Made by a program: the position numbers and the translations under genes. Below the pieces are notes generated by a model. It ran no database searches and was not told where the DNA came from. It saw only the letters and a program-made list of their open reading frames with translations. Shown in pieces: positions 17,404 to 24,920 of a DNA stretch of 64,000 nucleotides. Position 1 is the first letter of the stretch. Each line of letters begins with the position of its first letter. The stretch comes from Bifidobacterium adolescentis ATCC 15703 (GTDB taxonomy: Bacteria; Actinomycetota; Actinomycetes; Actinomycetales; Bifidobacteriaceae), in assembly GCF_000010425.1 (NCBI RefSeq), contig NC_008618.1:613946-677945 (forward strand), written 5' to 3'.

Positions 17404-18274
17404 GCAGGCTGAACAGGTTACGCAGACCGCGCAAAACAGCGGGAAATCGCAGACAAGCCTTGAAATCAGGCATCTGGTCAAGCGGTACGCCAATGCCGAC
17501 AAGCCAGTGCTGGACGACATCTCCTTCGACGTGCCCCATGGCAAGGTGTTCGTCATCGTCGGCCCGTCCGGATCGGGCAAGTCGACGTTGCTGCGCACCA
17601 TCGCAGGTCTTGAGCCGATTCAGGGCGGCACCATCGCGCTGAACGGCGAGATTATCGAAACCGGCAAGCCGGGCACCGAATCGGCCGGCCGCAGCAAGCG
17701 CGGCAGCGAGCTGCGCACGCGTGTCGGCATGGTGTTCCAAAGCTACGACCTGTTCCCCAACAAAACTGTGCTCGGCAACATCACGCTCGCTCCGACGCTC
17801 GTGCAGAAGCGCGACAAGGCGGAGGTCGAGAAGGAAGCCATCGCTCTGCTGGAACGCGTCGGACTCGCCGACCGCAAGGATGCCTGGCCGCATGAGCTGT
17901 CCGGAGGCCAACGCCAGCGCGTGGCCATCTGCCGTGCGCTGATCCTGCATCCGGAAGTGCTGCTGTTCGACGAGGTCACCGCCGCGCTTGATCCGGAAAT
18001 GGTGCGCGAGGTGCTTGACGTGATGCTGGAACTCGCCGATTCCGGCCAGACCATGCTCATCGTGACGCACGAGATGCAATTCGCACGAGCCATCGCCGAC
18101 CAGGTGATCATGCTGGAGGACGGCGGCATCGTTGAACAATCCGACGACGCCGAAGCGTTCTTCACCAATCCGAAAACCGAGCGTGCCAAGCGTTTCTTGC
18201 ACACGTTCGAATTCGACAGGCATCGCAGGCCGGCGGAAACGCCGACGGAACCGACGGGAACTTCCGCCGAGTAA
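17396..18274 (+). CDS. Polar amino-acid ABC transporter ATP-binding protein
   Basis: This GlnQ/HisP-type ATPase of 292 aa powers the import system. Walker A is GPSGSGKST, the Q-loop lies in MVFQSYDLFPN, the signature is LSGGQRQRVA and Walker B is VLLFDEVTAALDPE, with the H-loop in VTHEM. The first 20 residues and the last 25 (rich in Pro, Thr and Glu) extend beyond the core fold. A short insertion around residues 90-100 (ESAGRSKRGSE) is unusual for GlnQ. The gene overlaps the preceding permease by 8 bp and is 44 bp from the binding-protein gene. Confidence 0.94.
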   Translation: MTEQAEQVTQTAQNSGKSQTSLEIRHLVKRYANADKPVLDDISFDVPHGKVFVIVGPSGSGKSTLLRTIAGLEPIQGGTIALNGEIIETGKPGTESAGRSKRGSELRTRVGMVFQSYDLFPNKTVLGNITLAPTLVQKRDKAEVEKEAIALLERVGLADRKDAWPHELSGGQRQRVAICRALILHPEVLLFDEVTAALDPEMVREVLDVMLELADSGQTMLIVTHEMQFARAIADQVIMLEDGGIVEQSDDAEAFFTNPKTERAKRFLHTFEFDRHRRPAETPTEPTGTSAE

Positions 18275-18318
18275 TCGCAAGTTTTGATAGCAGTCATCCG
18301 TACAAGAGAGGAGTAACC

Positions 18319-19224
18319 ATGACCGCATCAATCATCAACAAGACAATCAAGAGCATCGTGGCCGCATCGGCCGCGTTGATCATGGCCGCCTCCGTGGCTG
18401 CCTGCGGTCCCAACGCCGCCACCCCGAGCGAGGAGAACAACGCCTCCAACGGCGGCGTCACCACGTCCAAGGTGACCGCCCGCTCCCTGGACGAGATCAA
18501 GAAGTCCGGCGTGCTCAAAGTGGCCGTCTTCTCCGACAAGGCCCCGTTCGGCTACATCGACAAGGACGGCAAGAACGCCGGCTACGACATCGTCTTCGCC
18601 GAGCGTCTCGCCAAAGATCTGGGCGTGAAGGTCAAGTACACGTCCGTCGATCCGGCCGCCCGTGTGGATGTGCTCACGTCCAACAAGGTGGACATCACGC
18701 TGGCCAACTTCACCGTCACCGACGAGCGCAAGGAGAAGGTCGACTTCGCCAAGCCGTACATGAAGGTCGCGCTCGGCGTGGTCTCCCCGGAGAACGCCGA
18801 AATCACCGACGTGAGCCAGCTCAAGGGCAAGACGCTGATCATCGCCAAGGGCACCACCGCCGAAAGCTATTTCGAGAAGAACGAACCCGACGTCAAGCTG
18901 CAGAAGTACGACCAGTACGCCGACGCCTACAACGCGCTGCTCGACGGCCGTGGCGACGCCTTCTCCACCGACAACACCGAGGTGCTGGCCTGGGCCAAGA
19001 CCAACAAGGGCTTCAAGGTGGGCATCACCAAGCTCGGTGACGAAGACACCATCGCGCCGGCCGTGCAGAAGGGCAACAAGGAGCTGCTCAACTGGATCAA
19101 CGACGAGATCGTGAAGCTCGGCAAGGAGAACTTCTTCCACAAGGATTACGAGGAGACTTTGAAGCCGGTGTACGGCTCCGACGTCAACCCGGATGACATT
19201 GTGGTCGAAGGCGGCCAGCTTTGA
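18319..19224 (+). CDS. Amino-acid-binding lipoprotein (probably cysteine) of the ABC transporter
   Basis: This family 3 extracellular solute-binding protein of 301 aa captures substrate outside the membrane. The signal peptide ends in the lipobox SVAAC at residues 26-30, so it is a lipoprotein. The mature protein has VAVFSDKAPFGYIDKDGKNA and ANFTVTDERKEKVDFAKPYM. These segments, together with KGTTAESYF and IAPAVQKGN, resemble the cysteine-binding CjaA group. Cysteine uptake is therefore the best guess, and the MetB-like gene that follows fits sulfur metabolism. GAGAGGAG precedes the ATG, and a strong terminator closes the operon. Confidence 0.88.
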   Translation: MTASIINKTIKSIVAASAALIMAASVAACGPNAATPSEENNASNGGVTTSKVTARSLDEIKKSGVLKVAVFSDKAPFGYIDKDGKNAGYDIVFAERLAKDLGVKVKYTSVDPAARVDVLTSNKVDITLANFTVTDERKEKVDFAKPYMKVALGVVSPENAEITDVSQLKGKTLIIAKGTTAESYFEKNEPDVKLQKYDQYADAYNALLDGRGDAFSTDNTEVLAWAKTNKGFKVGITKLGDEDTIAPAVQKGNKELLNWINDEIVKLGKENFFHKDYEETLKPVYGSDVNPDDIVVEGGQL

Positions 19225-19274
19225 TTCTTACCTGACCTGACGGCGGCCTGCCGTCCGTCAATCCTGTTTCCAAG

Positions 19275-19306
19275 CCTTCCGTGGCACACGCCGCGGAAGG
19301 TTTTTT
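19275..19306 (+). terminator. Rho-independent terminator of the ABC operon
   Basis: A 10-bp stem with one G-U pair (19275-19284 with 19291-19300) and a 6-nt loop is followed by six T. Confidence 0.92.
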
Positions 19307-19552
19307 CATGCCGATTCCGGGCCGGTTATGTCACATCCTTCGAAACCGTTTACAGTCCACGCGGGTGTATGTTTCCGGAGGTTTCGTACCATCCGATAAC
19401 CCCTCATAAATAAACGCTATGGCGATTCGCACGTTGTATAAGCAACGTCGATAATCTCCGGCGCGTGGCGCTTTCCAAGACACGGTTAAGTAGGAACCAG
19501 CGATCGCGTGAACGGCACGCGGCAGGGAAACCACACCGAGGGGGTGCGCACC
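19307..19552 (+). promoter_or_regulatory. Upstream region of the MetB-like gene with two inverted repeats
   Basis: This gap holds no gene. A 7-bp repeat CGAAACC/GGTTTCG pairs 19341-19347 with 19380-19386. A second repeat, ACGTTG-TATAAG-CAACGT, spans 19431-19448 and has the size of a regulator operator. I do not recognise a SAM riboswitch or T-box here. Function is inference. Confidence 0.35.
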
Positions 19553-20788
19553 ATGACCAGATTCAACACTCAGCTCGTCCACGGACTGCCGGTCAACGAC
19601 AACAACACCGGAGCCGTGAACCCGCCGATCTACAACTCGTCCACCTATGCTTTCGAATCGGTCGGGACCATGCCCCGCTGGGATTATGCCCGCAGTGGCA
19701 ATCCGACGCGCGAGTTCCTGGAGAAGCAGATCGCGCAGCTGGAGCATGGCACGCGCGGTTTCGCGTTCGGTTCCGGCCTGGCCGCCATCCACGCGGTGCT
19801 GTCGATCTTCCAACCCGGCGACCGTATCATCGTCGGCAAGAACATCTACGGCGGCACCTACTCGCTGTTCCACGAGTATTTCGAACGCTGGGGCGTCATC
19901 GTAGAGGAAGTGGGCACCACCGATTACAAGGCGCTCGATGCGGCGGTGTCCGGCGAATCCGCCAAGGGCAATGCGCATGGATGTCCGGCCAAGGCCGTGT
20001 ACTTCGAAGTGCTCACCAACCCGCTTCTGCAAGTCAACAACGTGACGGCCATTGCCGGAATCGCCCACCGTCATGGCGCGATCGCCATCGTCGACAACAC
20101 ATTCGTCACCCCGTATCTGCAGCAGCCGCTCGACCAAGGCGCCGACATCGTCATCCATTCCGCCACCAAGTATCTGGCCGGCCATTCCGAAGTCAACGCC
20201 GGCCTCGTGGTGGTCAAGGACGATGAGCTGGGCAAGCGCGTCTACTTCGCGCAGAACCGTTTGGGTGGCGTGCTCGCGCCGAACGAATGCGATTCGGTGC
20301 GTCGCGGCATCCAGACGCTTGCCTTGCGCATGGACCGTCAGCAGGAGAACGCGCGTGCGATTTCCAGCTATCTGCTGCTGCACCCGTTGGTCAAGTCCGT
20401 GCATTATCCGGGACTGCCCGGTCACGAATACGAGCTGGCCTCCAACGGTCTCAAGGGCGGTGGTGCCGTACTGAGCTTCGAAGTGGTGCCGGGCGTCGAC
20501 CCTGCGGACGTGCTCGACAACCTGCATATCTTCCGTCTGGCGGTTTCGCTCGGCGCGGTGGAATCGCTTGCCGAACTGCCGTGCCGCATGACGCATTTCG
20601 AACTGCCGCGCGAGGAGCGTCTGAAGGTCGGCATCACCGACGAACTGGTGCGTCTCGCAGTCGGCATCGAAGACAAGCAGGACCTCATTGAGGATCTCGG
20701 CCAAGCCTTCGACATCGCGTACGAGAACTATCTCAAGCGTCACGCCGGCGAGAGTCTGTTCACCTTCGCGCAACACGTATATGCCTGA
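19553..20788 (+). CDS. metB: Cystathionine gamma-synthase/lyase-type PLP enzyme
   Basis: This is a Cys/Met-metabolism PLP enzyme of 411 aa. The PLP lysine is in SATKYLAGHSEV, the cofactor-phosphate Tyr and Arg are in YARSGNPTRE, and the substrate-carboxylate region is SLGAVESLAELPCRMTH. Family members either make cystathionine from O-acyl-homoserine and cysteine (MetB) or split it (lyase), and sequence alone does not decide. A start upstream at 19508 is open, but GAGGGGG lies 8 nt before the ATG at 19553, where homology begins. An insertion ESAKGNAHGCPAK around residue 140 is not common in the family. It follows the cysteine-type ABC operon but has its own upstream region. Confidence 0.86.
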   Translation: MTRFNTQLVHGLPVNDNNTGAVNPPIYNSSTYAFESVGTMPRWDYARSGNPTREFLEKQIAQLEHGTRGFAFGSGLAAIHAVLSIFQPGDRIIVGKNIYGGTYSLFHEYFERWGVIVEEVGTTDYKALDAAVSGESAKGNAHGCPAKAVYFEVLTNPLLQVNNVTAIAGIAHRHGAIAIVDNTFVTPYLQQPLDQGADIVIHSATKYLAGHSEVNAGLVVVKDDELGKRVYFAQNRLGGVLAPNECDSVRRGIQTLALRMDRQQENARAISSYLLLHPLVKSVHYPGLPGHEYELASNGLKGGGAVLSFEVVPGVDPADVLDNLHIFRLAVSLGAVESLAELPCRMTHFELPREERLKVGITDELVRLAVGIEDKQDLIEDLGQAFDIAYENYLKRHAGESLFTFAQHVYA

Positions 20789-20835
20789 AAGTTTTGCTAT
20801 CGGTAGGGATTTGAATATTAACTGGCACGCTATCT

Positions 20836-20877
20836 CACGAACCGGACAGGGGAAAGCGCCCCTCTGTCCGGCTCGTG
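20836..20877 (+). terminator. Long hairpin after the MetB-like gene
   Basis: CACGA pairs with TCGTG, and inside it CCGGACAG (20842-20849) pairs with CTGTCCGG (20864-20871), with GGG/CCC above. The apical loop is AAAGCG. There is no T-run, so it may be a factor-dependent terminator or an RNA element. Confidence 0.5.
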
Positions 20878-21067
20878 GGCGTATGTGGGTCAGCTCCTGG
20901 ACAGGCGATGGTTGGTTCGTGGACGGCCCTTGCCCAGCTCGCGGACATTGTCTGCATACGATTGCATTCTTTGGTAAATTTTTACTCGGGTTCGGCAATG
21001 GTTGCAGAACCTACGAAAGGTCATGCGACAAGACCTTTAAAGAGAAACCAAAGAAGGGAGTAATGCC

Positions 21068-22021
21068 ATGCCGTTCCTTGTAGCGCTCCTTGTCATTGCG
21101 CTGATCATCGCGTTCCTGTTCCTGTCCACGTTGTTCATCGTGCCGCAGCAGCAGGCATACATCATCGAACGTTTCGGCAAGTTCAACAAGGTCCAGTTCG
21201 CGGGCATCCACATCCGTATCCCGTTCGTGGACCGTATCGCCATGAAAACCAACATGCGCGTCAACCAGCTCAACGTGCAGCTGGAAACCAAAACCCTCGA
21301 CAACGTGTTCGTCACGGTCGTCGCCTCCACCCAGTTCCGTGTGAACCCGGAAAACGTGGCCACCGCCTACTACGAGCTGCGCGACCCGGCCGGGCAGCTG
21401 CGCTCCTACATGGAGGATGCCCTGCGTTCCGCCATTCCGGCGTTGAGCCTCGATGACGCCTTCGCCCGCAAGGACGACGTGGCCTTCGACGTGCAGAAGA
21501 CCGTCGGCAACGAAATGTCCCGTTTCGGTTTCACCGTTGTCAAAACGCTGATCACCGCCATCGACCCGAGCCCGCAGGTCAAGAACGCCATGGACTCCAT
21601 CAACGCCGCCCAGCGTGAGAAGGAAGCCACCCGCAACCGCGCCGAAGCCCAGCGCATCCAGATCGAGACCCAGGCCGCTGCCGAGGCGGAGAAGACCCGT
21701 CTTCAAGGCGAGGGCCAGGCCAACTACCGTCGCGAGATCGCCAACGGTATCGTCGACCAGATCAAGAGCTTGCAGGCTGTCGGCATGAACATCGGCGATG
21801 TGAACAATGTGGTGCTGTTTAACCAGTACCTCGACGTGCTGCGCTCCTTGAGCGAATCCAACAACGCCAAGACCGTCGTGCTGCCCGCATCCACCCCTGG
21901 CGGCTACCAGGACATGTACAGCCAGATCACGCAGGCCATGGTGACAGCCAACGAAACCGTCGGCCAGCACTCGACTGTGCCGACACCGCCGCACGTCGCT
22001 CCGACGACGCCGCGTATCTGA
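21068..22021 (+). CDS. SPFH/Band 7 (stomatin-like, QmcA-type) membrane protein
   Basis: This is a membrane-anchored SPFH protein of 317 aa, likely to oligomerise in membrane microdomains. Residues 1-25 form the only strong hydrophobic helix. The Band 7 domain runs from VPQQQAYIIERFGKF to about residue 200, with ETKTLDNVFVTV typical of the stomatin/paraslipin group. A long Ala/Glu/Arg-rich helix (about 175-235) would form a coiled coil. The C-terminal 40 residues are Pro/Thr-rich. GAAGGGAG precedes the ATG. No NfeD partner gene is adjacent, unlike in many bacteria. The role is otherwise unknown. Confidence 0.88.
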   Translation: MPFLVALLVIALIIAFLFLSTLFIVPQQQAYIIERFGKFNKVQFAGIHIRIPFVDRIAMKTNMRVNQLNVQLETKTLDNVFVTVVASTQFRVNPENVATAYYELRDPAGQLRSYMEDALRSAIPALSLDDAFARKDDVAFDVQKTVGNEMSRFGFTVVKTLITAIDPSPQVKNAMDSINAAQREKEATRNRAEAQRIQIETQAAAEAEKTRLQGEGQANYRREIANGIVDQIKSLQAVGMNIGDVNNVVLFNQYLDVLRSLSESNNAKTVVLPASTPGGYQDMYSQITQAMVTANETVGQHSTVPTPPHVAPTTPRI

Positions 22022-22107
22022 CACATGTTTGGTGATGCCTGCAGTCGTCGGGCATACGTTGATTGGCCGCAGGCATGTGAATCGCAGGAAAGCGAAAACG
22101 AAAAAAA

Positions 22108-22177
22108 GAATCCCTTCTTTCGTCGGGGAGCCACGTAGATGTGACGGAGAGTGCGGAAACGATGAAAGAAGGGATTC
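22108..22177. repeat. Long inverted repeat between convergent genes
   Basis: 18 bp with one G-U pair match 22108-22125 to 22160-22177, enclosing 34 nt. The outer 14 bp are perfect. It lies between the SPFH gene and the convergent HTH gene. It could be a terminator with an enlarged loop or a stable RNA. Confidence 0.55.
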
Positions 22178-22240
22178 GTGTTGCAAGTGCGCCGTCGTAC
22201 CACGACACACGTCTGTTATACGGAAGGCTTCGCTCGGACG

Positions 22241-22672
22241 TCAGGCCAGAGTGACAAGCTTCCCGGGAGAAGGTGCGTTGAGACATTCAGCAGCATGCGC
22301 TTCCATGGAACGGAGCTGGTCTTGCAGATCCATGACTTTCTTTTCCAACCATGCGATGGTCATGGATTGGGAGATGACGAGCAGGTCGCGCTGGTCAGCT
22401 GCGGCTTCGTTGGCAAACGATTGTGCTTCGGTCATGATTTGCGGATCTGCTTTCCACCGTGCGATGGCGCGTTCGATACGTTTACTGCCAACGATTTTCG
22501 GGTTAAGACCTGCGCTGGCGAAGATGCTGGTCGGCCCGTTGCCCCGTAAGTATTGCGCCATGCAACGCACTTGGAATTCCCTTGAATAGGTGATACGGTC
22601 CATTGATGCCCTTTCTACCGCGGGCAAGGTGTTGAGATAGTAGACTTCCGCCTGGGTGAAATGACGTTTCAT
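22241..22672 (-). CDS. Small HTH/coiled-coil protein, IS3 OrfA-like
   Basis: The product is 143 aa. It has a helix-turn-helix-like segment (FQVRCMAQYLRGNGPTSIFASAG, followed by GSKRIERAIARWK) and a C-terminal helix WLEKKVMDLQDQLRSMEAH suited to a coiled coil. The layout of N-terminal HTH plus leucine-zipper-like helix recalls OrfA of IS3-family elements. No OrfB, terminal repeats or target duplication were seen here, so it may be a domesticated or stand-alone protein. AGGGGAAC precedes the ATG at 22672. An in-frame upstream ATG at 22705 lacks a ribosome site. Function unknown. Confidence 0.65.
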   Translation of the reverse strand: MKRHFTQAEVYYLNTLPAVERASMDRITYSREFQVRCMAQYLRGNGPTSIFASAGLNPKIVGSKRIERAIARWKADPQIMTEAQSFANEAAADQRDLLVISQSMTIAWLEKKVMDLQDQLRSMEAHAAECLNAPSPGKLVTLA

Positions 22673-22772
22673 ATTGTTCCCCTTTGGTGTGAAACCGTTT
22701 GACATTCCACAATCTGAAGATTATTGCTGATGGTTTCATTTTATTTTTGACATTTTGGTCGAAAAGGTCATT

Positions 22773-22805
22773 TGGCACGAAACAAGGGTTTCTGGCACGA
22801 AACAA
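22773..22805 (+). repeat. Two 13-bp direct repeats, 20 bp apart
   Basis: TGGCACGAAACAA occurs at 22773-22785 and 22793-22805. The start-to-start distance is exactly 20 bp, about two helical turns. A degenerate third copy (TGGTCGAAAA) lies at 22756-22765. They sit in the 296-bp gap between the HTH gene and the ABC exporter operon and look like an operator. Confidence 0.6.
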
Positions 22806-22968
22806 CATGTTCCATATCGTTCAGGCGGGGTTTCTTGAACGGTTTTCGAGTTTCAGGCACGCGCGGACCGTGGCTTCAGGGTGTTCCCTTAAGGGTGGCG
22901 AAGCGCGGTGAAACACTTTAGACTTAGGAGCAATTATCAACATATTCCCAGAAAACGAGGAGGTGAAT

Positions 22969-23694
22969 GTGCCGGTAGGTATCACATCCAACGTTGGGAA
23001 AACCGGTCGCGGTCCCATTATCGAGGTTAAAAACCTACGCAAGGAATATCCAGTGCTCGATGAGACCGTCGTAGCGCTGGAACGTGTCAATCTCGCCATT
23101 CCGCAAGGGCAGATTTGCTGTATCTATGGTGAGTCCGGATCCGGTAAATCCACCCTGCTCAATCAGCTTGCCGGCATGGAAAAACCAACTAAAGGTGGTG
23201 TACGTATTGCAGGTGTGCCCATCAGCAGGCTTGACGAACGGCAGCTGGCCGAATTCAGGCAGAAGCACCTTGGCTTCGTGTTCCAGTCGTACAATCTGCT
23301 GCCCAATCTCAATGCCATCGAGAATGTGGCCATGCCACTGATGTTCCGAGGCGTGCCGAAGCGTAAACGCGAGATGATCGCGCGTGCCATGCTCAAGCGG
23401 GTCGGCCTTGGCAAACGCATGAACCATTATCCGGCCCAGATGTCTGGCGGTCAGCAGCAGCGCGTCGGCATCGCCCGCGCTTTCGCGGCACGTCCGCAAG
23501 TGGTATTCGCCGACGAGCCGACCGGCAATCTCGATTCCAAAACCAAAACCGAAGTGATGGATATGATTTGCTCGTTCGCACGCGATTTCAACCAGACCAT
23601 CGTGCTCGTCACACATGACGACAATATGGCGCAATACGCCGATCGCATCGTCACACTTCTTGACGGCCGCATCATCGGCGACCGGCTTACGTAA
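22969..23694 (+). CDS. MacB/LolD-type ABC transporter ATP-binding protein
   Basis: The ATPase (about 241 aa) is of the LolD/MacB class. It has Walker A YGESGSGKST, the Q-loop in FVFQSYNLLPN, signature MSGGQQQRV, Walker B VVFADEPTGNLDSKT and the H-loop in LVTHDD. Two GTG codons (22963 and 22969) are possible. The second lies 5 nt after GAGGAGG, so it is preferred. It is the first gene of a three-gene operon with a CARDB-like surface protein and an FtsX/MacB-like permease, and would drive substrate release or periplasm-like mechanical work rather than import. Confidence 0.9.
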   Translation: MPVGITSNVGKTGRGPIIEVKNLRKEYPVLDETVVALERVNLAIPQGQICCIYGESGSGKSTLLNQLAGMEKPTKGGVRIAGVPISRLDERQLAEFRQKHLGFVFQSYNLLPNLNAIENVAMPLMFRGVPKRKREMIARAMLKRVGLGKRMNHYPAQMSGGQQQRVGIARAFAARPQVVFADEPTGNLDSKTKTEVMDMICSFARDFNQTIVLVTHDDNMAQYADRIVTLLDGRIIGDRLT

Positions 23695-23745
23695 CATTCA
23701 CGACAACGCATATCGACAACTATGACGACAACAGAAGGGCCTTCC

Positions 23746-24918
23746 ATGGGCAACAACACAAGAATCGCAACACTGCTCAACGGGGCAATCTCACTATTGG
23801 CGGTGGTCGCCATCACGTTGGTATGCATCGTGCCGACGGCGTTCGCCGAAGATGGCGCCAATACTTCCGATGCTCCGGGTGCGGGAGCGGACAACAGTGT
23901 TGAGCAGATTGCTGGGCCGGTGCCGAACATCATTATCACCAATTTCACCTATGGCGACGGGTCGGTGGCGGTCGGCAGCACCTTCAACCTCGGTTTCACC
24001 TTCCAAAACATGGGCAAAGTGGCGGTGAGCAACATGGTGGTCACCGTGGACGGCGGTGAGAATTTTGCCATCTCCGGCGGTACGAACACGTTCTACTACG
24101 ATGCGCTGAATGCGGGAGCTGCGTTGACGCAGACCGTGCCGATGCAGACACTGGCCAGTGCGAAAAACGGCGCGCAGGGCATCGACATCAGCTTCAAATA
24201 CGAGTACGTGGACGGTGCCGCACGCAGCTCCAACACTTCCGACATCAAAATTTCCGTACCCGTTTCGCAGCCTGATCGTTTTGAATTGAACGATCCAGTG
24301 GTGCCCAATATCGTCAACGCAGGTGAGGAAACTACTATCACCATGGATTACGTGAACAAGGGCAAGGGCGACGTTTCCAATGTCGAGGCGAGCGTTGAAG
24401 GCGACGGTATCACCGCCACGCAGGCCAAGCAGTACGTCGGCAATGTGGCGTCCGGCGCGTCCGGCTCCATTGGATTCGCATTCACTGCGGACAAGCCCGG
24501 CGAAACCGAGGCGAAACTGACGGTGACGTATGAGAATTCCGATGGACAGCCGCAGACCAAGGAATTTCCGGTGAAAATCAATGCCGTTGAAGCTCCTGTT
24601 CCGGATGATTCCGATACGGATGTTGACGTCCAGGATCAGAGCATGCCGGTCTGGGTGTGGATAGTGGCGGCGGCCGTTGCACTCGTCGTGATTGTATTGA
24701 CGGTCGTATTGGTGGTCCGTCGCCGCCGTAAGAAGGCAAAGCAGGTGGCCGATGATGACGATTGGGATTGGGAGACTGCCGATCTTGGAGCCGATAAGCA
24801 GGGTAAATCTACTGCCATGGCTGCCGATGCGCCGACGCAGGTAATCGCCACGGCAGGTGGCACATCGGCCGCCTCCGTATCCGCAACGTCATCTTCCACT
24901 CCATCCGTCAAGGAGTAG
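23746..24918 (+). CDS. Membrane-anchored CARDB-like extracellular protein of the exporter
   Basis: This predicted surface protein of 390 aa is probably a partner of the adjacent ABC proteins. A signal peptide ends near residue 34 (TAFA, then EDG). Two beta-rich repeats follow, at about residues 65-165 and 180-280. Each begins with a motif about gaps in function (NFTYGDGSVAVGSTFNLGF; NIVNAGEETTITMDYVNKG) typical of CARDB/adhesion folds. One membrane helix (about 300-325), a basic RRRRKKAK stop, and an acidic then Thr/Ser/Ala-rich cytoplasmic tail complete it. It takes the position of MacA in MacAB systems but is not a MacA homologue. AGAAGGG supports the ATG at 23746; one at 23722 is also in frame. 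Confidence 0.75.
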   Translation: MGNNTRIATLLNGAISLLAVVAITLVCIVPTAFAEDGANTSDAPGAGADNSVEQIAGPVPNIIITNFTYGDGSVAVGSTFNLGFTFQNMGKVAVSNMVVTVDGGENFAISGGTNTFYYDALNAGAALTQTVPMQTLASAKNGAQGIDISFKYEYVDGAARSSNTSDIKISVPVSQPDRFELNDPVVPNIVNAGEETTITMDYVNKGKGDVSNVEASVEGDGITATQAKQYVGNVASGASGSIGFAFTADKPGETEAKLTVTYENSDGQPQTKEFPVKINAVEAPVPDDSDTDVDVQDQSMPVWVWIVAAAVALVVIVLTVVLVVRRRRKKAKQVADDDDWDWETADLGADKQGKSTAMAADAPTQVIATAGGTSAASVSATSSSTPSVKE

Positions 24919-24920
24919 GC

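Noticed and set aside
19307-19552. SAM riboswitch before the MetB-like gene
   Set aside because: The conserved SAM-I/SAM-IV core sequences are not present.
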